Of a stretch of 12,899 nucleotides of DNA, positions 1-6,115 are shown in pieces; within the stretch, counting starts at the first letter, position 1; each line of letters opens with the position of its first letter. The position numbers and the translations under genes are program-made. The notes under the pieces were generated by a model. It saw nothing but the letters and a program-made list of their open reading frames with translations, did no database searches and had not been told where the DNA came from. The DNA is from Lacustribacter sp964460315 (lineage in GTDB: Bacteria > Pseudomonadota > Gammaproteobacteria > Burkholderiales > Burkholderiaceae_A): positions 1-12,899 of the forward strand of contig CAYWPQ010000035.1 in NCBI GenBank assembly GCA_964460315.1. Direction: 5' to 3'.

Positions 1-228
1 ATGGGCCATGACATCACGTATGGCGGAAGCTTCTTTATTCCCAGCGTTGAGTTTGTGTTTGGTGACAACTGGCGTTTGAAGGCCGAGGCCGACATCTTCT
101 TTGGTGCGAAGAGCCGTCCGCAGGGCTTCGATCTGGGCCAGGGTAACGCGCAAGACCGAGGCGCCTCGTTGCTGGGATATTTCCAGAACAACGACCAGTT
201 CGTGCTTCGTCTGACACGTCAGTTCTAA
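1..228 (+). CDS. DUF1302 family outer-membrane protein, C-terminal fragment
   Basis: The reading frame is open from the window edge and ends in TAA at 226-228, so only the last 75 residues of a longer gene are present; the ATG at position 1 is probably internal. The visible part alternates polar and aromatic residues as in beta strands (for example FFIPSVEFVFGDNWRLKAEA) and ends in Phe (LRLTRQF), the usual last residue of an outer-membrane beta-barrel. DUF1302 proteins are large, around 550-650 residues, and are typically encoded directly before DUF1329 proteins, as here with a 28-bp spacer. The family is associated with handling hydrophobic compounds such as steroids and aromatics; its exact role is not established. 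Assignment rests on the C-terminal style and the DUF1329 neighbour. Another barrel family is possible. Confidence 0.72.
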   Translation: MGHDITYGGSFFIPSVEFVFGDNWRLKAEADIFFGAKSRPQGFDLGQGNAQDRGASLLGYFQNNDQFVLRLTRQF

Positions 229-256
229 TTTTGTTGGCTTCTAAAGGAGAAACACC

Positions 257-1510
257 ATGAAGTTTAAGCATCTCACCATGGCAGTAGCGATTGGGGCGGC
301 CTTGAGCCTTTCCCCAGCGCTTCATGCCGCTGAACTACCGGCCGGAACGGTGATCGACAAGTCGAACCTTGATCGTGTCAAAAACGACACCTTCGAGGGT
401 AAGACCATCGGCAGCATGATTCCCGAGCGGATGGAGTGGCAGATTCGTAACCACAACCTGAAGCTCACGCTTCAGAATTCGAAGCCGCTTCCCATCGACC
501 CCAAGCGTATTGAAGCCACCAAGAAGTATTCTGGTGACGTCAAGTACGATCCCGCCAAGAACGAGGTCAGCAACTACAAAGCCGGAACACCCTTTCCGGA
601 CATCGCCGACAACGACCCCCACAAGGCTGCCAAGCTGGTCTGGAACTTTTACTACGGCTCGCCCGTTGGCCATGTGATGGACTTCCCCAAGTTCGAGTTC
701 CTGCTGATCGACGGCAAGACTGGTCTTGAGCGTACCCAGCGCTGGTCGCTTTACCGCTACTTCCACAAGGGCCGTCTGGATGGCGGACCTCCTGTGGATG
801 ACGACAAGATCTTCTCGCGCACCTTGTTGTTCGCAAGCTTCCCCAACGACATCAAGGGCATTGGAACATTCACCATTCGTCATGACGGCCCTCAGGTTGA
901 AGACGTCTGGGTTTATGTGAAGAGCGCACGTCGCACACGCCGTCTCTCAGGCGGCGCCTGGATGGACCCCATTGGCGGCACCGACCAGTTGAACGACGAC
1001 ATCGAGATCTGGAACGCACGTCCAAGCTGGTACAAGAAGTACAACTACCTTGGTAAGCGCACCATTTTGGCTGTGGCCGACGGTTCTTACTCATGGATTG
1101 AAAACGAGAAAGACCTGAAGAAGCGTTACCCCACGATTGATCTTCAGAACCCCCCGTTCTGGAACCCAATCGAAAAGTACCAGCCACGTGAAGTCCATGT
1201 GATCGAGGCGATTGCCCCAGACGAGCATCCATACAGCCGTAAGGTGCTTTACATGGAGACCACCACCCCACGGATTTATTACGGCGAGGCTTATGACAAG
1301 CGTAATGAGTTCTGGAAGTGGATGAACTTCACCAGCCGTCCCACCCCTGGTGCTGATGGAAGCCAAACCATCATCTCCAGCCAAGGACACACGATCGACT
1401 TCAAGCGTATGCATGCCACCATTTTCGTGGTTCACCCCGACACACGGATGAACACGAACTTGAAGGCGACTGACATCAACTTGAACCGACTCGAGCAGGC
1501 TGCTCAGTAA
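257..1510 (+). CDS. DUF1329 domain-containing exported protein
   Basis: This 417-residue protein starts at an ATG preceded by a good Shine-Dalgarno (AAAGGAGA, 243-250). The first 25 residues are a Sec signal peptide: a Lys-containing N-terminus, a hydrophobic stretch (MAVAIGAALSLSPA) and a likely cut after ALHA or ALHAA, giving a periplasmic or envelope protein. The body carries family hallmarks: a FPNDIKGIG segment near residue 195, then VEDVWVYVKSARRTRRLSG, then GGTDQLNDDIE and a YNYLGKRTIL block. DUF1329 has a LolA/LolB-like fold by family knowledge. It is repeatedly paired with DUF1302 in steroid, aromatic and other hydrophobic-substrate clusters, where an uptake or envelope-transport role is suspected. 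At 417 residues it is slightly shorter than many relatives (about 450). No lipobox Cys is visible in the signal peptide. Confidence 0.88.
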   Translation: MKFKHLTMAVAIGAALSLSPALHAAELPAGTVIDKSNLDRVKNDTFEGKTIGSMIPERMEWQIRNHNLKLTLQNSKPLPIDPKRIEATKKYSGDVKYDPAKNEVSNYKAGTPFPDIADNDPHKAAKLVWNFYYGSPVGHVMDFPKFEFLLIDGKTGLERTQRWSLYRYFHKGRLDGGPPVDDDKIFSRTLLFASFPNDIKGIGTFTIRHDGPQVEDVWVYVKSARRTRRLSGGAWMDPIGGTDQLNDDIEIWNARPSWYKKYNYLGKRTILAVADGSYSWIENEKDLKKRYPTIDLQNPPFWNPIEKYQPREVHVIEAIAPDEHPYSRKVLYMETTTPRIYYGEAYDKRNEFWKWMNFTSRPTPGADGSQTIISSQGHTIDFKRMHATIFVVHPDTRMNTNLKATDINLNRLEQAAQ

Positions 1511-1523
1511 AAGAAGTTAACAA

Positions 1524-1548
1524 GAGGCCCACGCAAACCGTGGGCCTC
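1524..1548 (+). terminator. Perfect 10-bp GC-rich hairpin after the DUF1329 gene
   Basis: The arms GAGGCCCACG (1524-1533) and CGTGGGCCTC (1539-1548) pair perfectly around a five-base loop, 13 bases after the DUF1329 stop. On the + strand no U-tract follows (ATCACC), so it is not a textbook intrinsic terminator in that direction. On the minus strand the stem is followed by TTGTTAACTTCTTTT, which is T-rich. It may be a terminator, a 3'-end stabiliser or an intercistronic attenuator. It ends only 19 bases before the next start codon. Confidence 0.55.
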
Positions 1549-1567
1549 ATCACCTTCGCAACACCTC

Positions 1568-2167
1568 ATGAATGTCGCCCTCATTGCTGGAAGCCAGAAC
1601 CGAAACAGTCAAACGGCGAAACTTGCCCGCTACATGCAGCAGCGCTTGTTTGATCTGGACCTTTCAAACCCCAGCGAAACCTTTCTGCATGACCTTGGCG
1701 AAGACCCGCTTCCTTTTTGGACATCCGAAACGGCTGGTCAGCAGGCCAAGACACTGAACTCTGAATTTCTTGCGAAGGCTGATGCCTTCGTGATCCTTTC
1801 TCCTGACTGGAATGGCATGGCCACTCCGGCGGTGAAGAACTGGTTTATTCACGCATCGCCCGAGGCCCTGGCCCACAAGCCTGCGCTCCTGTGTGGCGTG
1901 TCGGCAGGCGGCGGCGCCGTTTACCCCGTGGCTGATCTGCGCGCCCATTCCTTTAAGAATTGCCGCATCTGTTTTATTCCCGATCATCTGGTCGTGCGTG
2001 ACACCGCCAAGTACTTCAATAGCCCTCAACCGGTGGAGCCCGCCGAAGAGCTGATTCGTGATCGGATTGATTTCACCCTGCATGTGTTGGCGTCGTATGC
2101 CCAAGGCATGAAAGCCACGCGTGCGCTTCTTCCACCCACGCCCAAGGATTTTCGTTTCGGTATGTAG
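1568..2167 (+). CDS. NAD(P)H-dependent FMN reductase (flavodoxin-like fold)
   Basis: This 199-residue protein matches the NADPH-dependent FMN reductase family (SsuE/ChrR-like) in size and motifs. The phosphate-binding loop GSQNRNSQT is at residues 8-16, right after the first hydrophobic strand. The second flavin-contact segment, SPDWNGMATPAVKNW, is at 78-92, the equivalent of the family's TPEYNxSxPGxLKN. A Gly-rich VSAGGG follows at 111-116. Such enzymes reduce FMN with NAD(P)H and hand it to a partner monooxygenase. The next gene is a flavin-dependent monooxygenase of a type that needs reduced FMN, so it is the obvious partner. No clear Shine-Dalgarno precedes the ATG, and the preceding hairpin ends 19 bases upstream, so expression may depend on read-through. 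It could also act as a quinone or azo reductase. Confidence 0.82.
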   Translation: MNVALIAGSQNRNSQTAKLARYMQQRLFDLDLSNPSETFLHDLGEDPLPFWTSETAGQQAKTLNSEFLAKADAFVILSPDWNGMATPAVKNWFIHASPEALAHKPALLCGVSAGGGAVYPVADLRAHSFKNCRICFIPDHLVVRDTAKYFNSPQPVEPAEELIRDRIDFTLHVLASYAQGMKATRALLPPTPKDFRFGM

Positions 2168-2203
2168 ATCAGTTTTGTAAGACACTCACCAGGGAGGTGT
2201 GCC

Positions 2204-3262
2204 ATGCGTTTTGGAATTTTCTTACCCAACGGCAGCAACGGTTATATTCCTTCGGCGGGAAGCCCCGTCTATCTGCCAACCTTCGAGCACAACAAGGCCA
2301 TCACCCTTGAGGCCGAAAAGCAGGGCCTGGATTTCGTGCTCTCCATGATGAAGTACAAAGGTTTTGGCGGTGAAACCGGTTACTGGGATTCCTGCCTTGA
2401 GTCGTTCACCCTGATGGCGGGACTCGCCGCGGTGACCAAGAAAGTTCAGCTCTTCCCCAGCGTGACCGTGCTCGCTTCCAAGCCCCCCATTACGGCAAGG
2501 CTTGTCTCAACGATTGATGACATTAGTGAAGGTCGATGCGGCTTGAATATTGTCACCGGCTGGAATAAGCCGGAATACACCCAGATGGGCATGTGGCCTG
2601 GGGATGAGTATTACCAAAAACGTTACGAATATGCCGCCGAATATCTGAAGCTTGTGAAAAAGCTCTGGGAAGAGGAGTCTGTCACCTACCAGGGTGAATA
2701 CTTCAATCTGACGGATTGTGTGGTCTGGCCCAAGCCCAAGCGGCGCGTGCCGATTGTCTGCGCCGGCCAGTCACCCGCAGGCATTGCCTTCACCGCCAAG
2801 CACGGCGACCACAGTTTCATCATGGCCGAGAAGGCGCTACTTGCGAAGACCTGCCAGACCATGCGCGACAAGGCTAAAGAAAACAATCGCCCCGTTGGAA
2901 TTTACGCGCTCTTTCAGCTGGTGCTGGCCGACACCGATCACGAGGCGCTTCGCATCTGCGAAGAGATTGTTGCCAAGGCGGACAAAGGCGCCTGCGCCAA
3001 CATTCTGGCAAGCGCCGCCATGGACACGAACCAGGGTGGGACCTCCGACCGGATGAAGACCGGTCTTTCACGCAGCTTTGAAGACGGTAACCTGGCCTTT
3101 ATGGGCATGCCAGTGATTCATGGATCACCCGCCACCGTCGCGGCAAAGATTGACGAGATTGCCGCTGAAACGGGCTGCGATGGCATTTTGTTCAGCATGC
3201 CGGACTTTGTTCCCGCCATCAAAATGTTTGGTGAAAAGGTGATGCCGAAGCTGAAATGTTGA
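2204..3262 (+). CDS. RutA-like LLM-class flavin-dependent monooxygenase
   Basis: This 352-residue protein follows a strong Shine-Dalgarno (GGAGGT, 2193-2198). It is luciferase-like (TIM-barrel, reduced-FMN-dependent) and resembles pyrimidine monooxygenase RutA along nearly its whole length: PTFEHNKAI at 25-33, LSMMKYKGFGG at 46-56, LESFTLMAGLAAVT at 65-78, NIVTGWNKPEY at 115-125, MGMWPGDEYYQKRY at 128-141 and VCAGQSPAG at 185-193. E. coli RutA has near-identical blocks there, probably the FMN and O2 site. RutA opens the uracil ring at the N3-C4 amide with a flavin-peroxide/N5-oxide type chemistry, giving ureidoacrylate. The C-terminal half from about residue 200 diverges more, so the substrate may differ. 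RutC, RutE, RutF and RutG are absent nearby, although an isochorismatase-family hydrolase (RutB's family) lies downstream. Family confidence is high; uracil as substrate is only one option. Confidence 0.85.
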   Translation: MRFGIFLPNGSNGYIPSAGSPVYLPTFEHNKAITLEAEKQGLDFVLSMMKYKGFGGETGYWDSCLESFTLMAGLAAVTKKVQLFPSVTVLASKPPITARLVSTIDDISEGRCGLNIVTGWNKPEYTQMGMWPGDEYYQKRYEYAAEYLKLVKKLWEEESVTYQGEYFNLTDCVVWPKPKRRVPIVCAGQSPAGIAFTAKHGDHSFIMAEKALLAKTCQTMRDKAKENNRPVGIYALFQLVLADTDHEALRICEEIVAKADKGACANILASAAMDTNQGGTSDRMKTGLSRSFEDGNLAFMGMPVIHGSPATVAAKIDEIAAETGCDGILFSMPDFVPAIKMFGEKVMPKLKC

Positions 3263-3341
3263 ACGTCCGGTTTGTTCGGAAACGACCGTTTTGGGTTTGA
3301 GAGTGCTGTGGCTAATAACAAGATGAATCTAGGAGACAACC

Positions 3342-4610
3342 ATGAGCAGCGATCTGATCAAAGGGCTTGTATCGATTCTAGGCGGTCCATCTGTCCTGAC
3401 CGATGATGAATCAAGAAAATATTACTCAACCGATCTAAGTTTTCAGCCGGGTGAGGTAGCACTGGCGGTTTTGGTGCCGCAGGACATTGAAACCTTCGCC
3501 AAGGCCGTGAAGTACTGTCACGACCACGATGTTGCTCTGGTACCGCGGGGTGGGGGCATGTCTTACACCCGGGGCTATGTGCCCACGCGCGCCAAAAGCG
3601 TTCTCATCGACATGCGCAAGCTCAACAAGATCATTGAAATTAATGAGCAAGACATGTTTGTTCGAGTGCAGTGTGGCTGCACATGGAGCGATCTCTATGA
3701 AGCCTTGAAGGCAAAGGGGTTGCGCACCCCGTACTATGGGCCTCTGTCTGGGATGTATGCCACCGTGGGCGGAGCGCTGTCACAGAACAGCTTGTTTCTT
3801 GGTTCTGGCATTCATCACACCGCGGCTGAGAGCTGTCTGGGACTTCGTGTCATTCTCGCGGATGGCCAAATGGTTCAGACCGGATCTGCTGCCCATGTGC
3901 ACAGCAACGGCTTTTACCGACACTTTGGCCCCGATCTAACCGGTATCTTTACCTCAGACACTGGGGCCATGGGCATTAAGGTTGAAGCCACATTAAGGCT
4001 GATTAAATACCCCGAGCATTCATTGTGTGCCTCGTATGGCTTTGAAAAACTGGAAGACATGCTCGAGGCGCAGACTCAGATTGCTCGTGAAGGCATCGCC
4101 ACCGAGTGTTATGGGTTCGATCCTTATTACAACGCTGGCTTNNNNNNNNNNNNNNNNNNNNNNNNNNNNNNNNNNNNNNNNNNNNNNNNNNNNNNNNNNN
4201 NNNNNNNNNNNNNNNNNNNNNNNNNNNNNNNNNNNNNNNNNAATATTAAGTCCTCATACCTCACCTGTTTTTCTGGATCAGAATTTGTGATTGAGCCCAG
4301 TCTTTACTGGTTCGATGAACTTGGAAAGTTCCGACTTGACCTGATTGAGCCGGAGTATCAAGAAAAGTGGGGAAGCATCAAACCGGACCCTGAAACACGA
4401 AAGGTCGCCCTTGAGCTTCGCGAGGGGTTGAGGGAGCTTTTCTTCAAGCTTGGAGCCTGCCACCTGCAGCTTGGAAAGTACTATCCGTATCAGCGGTCCA
4501 TGGGTGATTCAGGGATGCAGAGTCTGCTGAAGAATGTGAAGCGGGTGGTGGACCCGAAGGGAATGATGAACCCTGGATCACTTGGTCTTGACCTGTCCTC
4601 GGAGAAATAA
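3342..4610 (+). CDS. FAD-linked oxidase/dehydrogenase (GlcD/VAO type), interrupted by an assembly gap
   Basis: A Shine-Dalgarno AGGAGA (3331-3336) precedes the ATG. The N-terminal half is a PCMH-type FAD-binding domain: the pyrophosphate-binding segment PRGGGMSYTRG is at residues 68-78, GGALSQNSLFLGSG at 143-156, LGLRVILADG at 166-175, and DLTGIFTSDTGAMGIK at 198-213. The C-terminal end has the family signature VVDPKGMMNPGSLG (402-415). Such enzymes oxidise hydroxyacids, phenols or benzylic alcohols. The segment between residues 266 and 301 is 100 N. Translated as given it is 422 residues, clearly shorter than the roughly 500-560 expected of this type, so the substrate-cap domain is mostly missing. 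No His-linked FAD site can be judged. The next gene starts one base after the stop, so co-translation is likely. The substrate is unknown. Confidence 0.82.
   Translation: MSSDLIKGLVSILGGPSVLTDDESRKYYSTDLSFQPGEVALAVLVPQDIETFAKAVKYCHDHDVALVPRGGGMSYTRGYVPTRAKSVLIDMRKLNKIIEINEQDMFVRVQCGCTWSDLYEALKAKGLRTPYYGPLSGMYATVGGALSQNSLFLGSGIHHTAAESCLGLRVILADGQMVQTGSAAHVHSNGFYRHFGPDLTGIFTSDTGAMGIKVEATLRLIKYPEHSLCASYGFEKLEDMLEAQTQIAREGIATECYGFDPYYNAGXXXXXXXXXXXXXXXXXXXXXXXXXXXXXXXXXXNIKSSYLTCFSGSEFVIEPSLYWFDELGKFRLDLIEPEYQEKWGSIKPDPETRKVALELREGLRELFFKLGACHLQLGKYYPYQRSMGDSGMQSLLKNVKRVVDPKGMMNPGSLGLDLSSEK
4142..4241. other. Assembly gap (100 N) inside the FAD-linked oxidase gene
   Basis: A run of exactly 100 N interrupts the gene. 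The number is a common placeholder for a gap of unknown size. The reading frame happens to continue across it as written, but protein-length comparison suggests several hundred bases are really missing. Confidence 0.95.
4601..4604 (+). promoter_or_regulatory. Ribosome binding site that sets the hydrolase start
   Basis: GGAG lies inside the last codons of the FAD-oxidase gene, seven bases before the ATG at 4612. It favours that start over the in-frame ATG at 4582, which would add ten residues and has no such site. It also implies translational coupling with the upstream gene. Confidence 0.7.
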
Positions 4611-4611
4611 C

Positions 4612-5415
4612 ATGGCCATTCGAAAAGCTTATGTTGACCTGGCCGATGGCCAGATGCACTACCGTTATTCGGTCTCGCCCAAGGGTGGAACACCTCTGGT
4701 GTTTTTGCATCAAACGGCCAGCTCATCCGCCATGTATCAGGCGGTCATGGAAAAGCTTGACGGGGCGTTCACCATGTACGCCTTGGACACCCCGGGTTTT
4801 GGGTCTTCTTTTCGGCCACCAAGAAAACCCGATGTGGCCTATTACGTGAATGCTGTCGTTGAAGCCATGAAGGCACTTGGCATTTCGCGATGCCATTTGT
4901 TTGGCCATCACACGGGCGCAGCCATTGCCTGCCAACTCGCTGCTGACTTTCCGGGGCATGTTGAGAAATTAGGAATGATTGGGCCAGTTCAACTCACCCA
5001 GGCTGATCGAGACCTCTGGCAGAAAACGGCCATTCACCCAATGCTTTATGCAGCCTCTGGCGAGCATCTTCAATGGACATGGCAACGTGTGACGAATCTT
5101 GACAGTCAGCCGATTCAATATCCGCCATCACCCGCCTTGGCCACGCGTGAAGCCATCGACACTTTGATCGCCGGAGACCGTTGGCATGAGGCTTACGAGG
5201 CTGTTTTCGGTCAAGATTTTCCGGCATGTTTGGCCCGTGTGAAGGCGCCGATATTGATGGTCTGTGGAGACGGTGACGTACTTTACCCTTACTTTGAGGC
5301 CGCCAAGAAAGCACGTCCTGATGCAAAAGCTGTCGAGCTTAAAGCGGGGGCTTACGTCTTGGATCAGGACCCGTCCAAGATGGCGGAAATCCTTCGTGAA
5401 TTTTTTGGCGCTTAA
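4612..5415 (+). CDS. Alpha/beta-hydrolase-fold protein lacking a canonical Ser-His catalytic pair
   Basis: This 267-residue protein begins one base after the FAD-oxidase stop. The fold is clear: LVFLHQTASSS (29-39, oxyanion-loop region), ALDTPGFGSS (57-66), the nucleophile elbow LFGHHTGAAIA (96-106), and ILMVCGDGDVLYP (214-226), where Asp222 fits the catalytic acid. However, the elbow reads G-H-H-T-G, with His100 where Ser, Cys or Asp is expected. Near the C-terminus the usual GGH is replaced by GAY (246-248). The normal Ser-Asp-His triad is therefore absent. E. coli RutD, another alpha/beta-hydrolase linked to a RutA pathway, as I recall also lacks the standard Ser (GHALG). I recall other HQT/HHTG proteins, so this may be a distinct subfamily rather than a decayed gene. 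It may be a lyase, a cofactor-free enzyme, or a hydrolase with altered chemistry. Confidence 0.82.
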   Translation: MAIRKAYVDLADGQMHYRYSVSPKGGTPLVFLHQTASSSAMYQAVMEKLDGAFTMYALDTPGFGSSFRPPRKPDVAYYVNAVVEAMKALGISRCHLFGHHTGAAIACQLAADFPGHVEKLGMIGPVQLTQADRDLWQKTAIHPMLYAASGEHLQWTWQRVTNLDSQPIQYPPSPALATREAIDTLIAGDRWHEAYEAVFGQDFPACLARVKAPILMVCGDGDVLYPYFEAAKKARPDAKAVELKAGAYVLDQDPSKMAEILREFFGA

Positions 5416-5420
5416 GCGGG

Positions 5421-5450
5421 GCTAGCCGGTCTGGCCAGGTCGCGGCTAGC
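5421..5450. repeat. 8-bp inverted repeat between the hydrolase and amidohydrolase genes
   Basis: GCTAGCCG (5421-5428) and CGGCTAGC (5443-5450) are perfect reverse complements around a 14-base spacer, which itself contains the palindrome CTGGCCAG (5431-5438). It lies six bases after the hydrolase stop in an 86-base spacer. No T-tract follows, so it is a weak terminator at best; it may be an mRNA-processing hairpin or an operator. Confidence 0.45.
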
Positions 5451-5501
5451 GTGGTTGAATGATTGGCCAATATCGGTTGATGTAATGATTCGAAAGAGAG
5501 T

Positions 5502-6098
5502 ATGAGCACACTTCAGTTTCAATCGGTGGGGCTTGGAAAAAAGCCCGCCTTATTGGTGATCGACGCCACCGTTGGATTCACCTCGCCCGATTCCCCTCTG
5601 GGAATGGATGGCGCTTCGGCTGTGGCCAACATTGTTCGGCTGGTGGATCTGTTTCATCAGCGTGGCTGGTTGGTGGTGTTCACCACCAACGCCTATGTCA
5701 GCCCTGACGAGGCTTCGGTTTTTCGGGAAAAGTTGCCCATCTTGAATCAGCTGACGGTGGACGGCCCGCTTGCGCCGCTTGACCCGAAGCTTAAGCCGTC
5801 CCCGACGGATTTCATTTTCAGAAAGATCGTTCCCAGCGCATTTTTTGATTCGCCTTTGCGGGCACGCCTTCAGGCGGAAGGGGTCGATTCCACAGTGCTC
5901 TGCGGGTTTTCCACAAGCGGTTGTGTGCGAGCATCCGCCGTGGATGCCCTACAGTCGAATTTCAGGGTGACGGTGGTCGAAGACGCCTGCGGCGATCGCG
6001 ACCCACAAGCCCATGATTACAATCTGCGGGACATGCGCCTGAAAACCGGCGATGTCGTGAAAACCGACGACCTGATTCAACAGATTTCTCAATATTGA
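5502..6098 (+). CDS. Isochorismatase-family cysteine amidohydrolase
   Basis: This 198-residue protein has the full Asp-Lys-Cys catalytic set of the family: Asp21 in LLVIDATVGF, Lys108 in FIFRKIVPSAF, and Cys141 in GFSTSGCVRASAVDA, with a cis-peptide-type turn before the Cys helix. The STSGCVRASAVDA block and the CGDRDPQAHDYNLRDM segment (163-178) are closest in style to N-carbamoylsarcosine amidase and maleamate amidohydrolase (NicF) types, and RutB belongs to the same superfamily. The expected reaction is hydrolysis of a linear amide or ureido compound, releasing ammonia or carbamate. That suits a step after ring opening by the RutA-like enzyme. Family members are about 190-230 residues, so this looks complete. 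The start follows a purine-rich stretch (GAAAGAGAG) immediately upstream. The exact substrate is not deducible. Confidence 0.87.
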   Translation: MSTLQFQSVGLGKKPALLVIDATVGFTSPDSPLGMDGASAVANIVRLVDLFHQRGWLVVFTTNAYVSPDEASVFREKLPILNQLTVDGPLAPLDPKLKPSPTDFIFRKIVPSAFFDSPLRARLQAEGVDSTVLCGFSTSGCVRASAVDALQSNFRVTVVEDACGDRDPQAHDYNLRDMRLKTGDVVKTDDLIQQISQY

Positions 6099-6115
6099 AC
6101 GGATAAGAGACCACC

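Noticed and set aside
335..883. 182-residue open frame on the minus strand
   Set aside because: It lies wholly inside the well-supported DUF1329 gene and shows no family features; it is a codon-bias shadow.
3291..3318. Possible sigma-70 promoter (TTGGGT, 16 bases, TAATAA) before the FAD oxidase
   Set aside because: The matches to consensus are poor and such patterns arise easily by chance, so it was not annotated.
4582..4611. Upstream in-frame ATG extending the alpha/beta-hydrolase by ten residues
   Set aside because: It lies inside the FAD-oxidase gene without a ribosome binding site, whereas the ATG at 4612 has GGAG at ideal spacing and fits the family N-terminus.
2204..6098. Calling the block a uracil-degradation rut operon
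   Set aside because: Only RutA-like and RutB-superfamily members are present; RutC, RutE, RutF and RutG are not seen, and an FAD oxidase and acyl-CoA dehydrogenase are interleaved.
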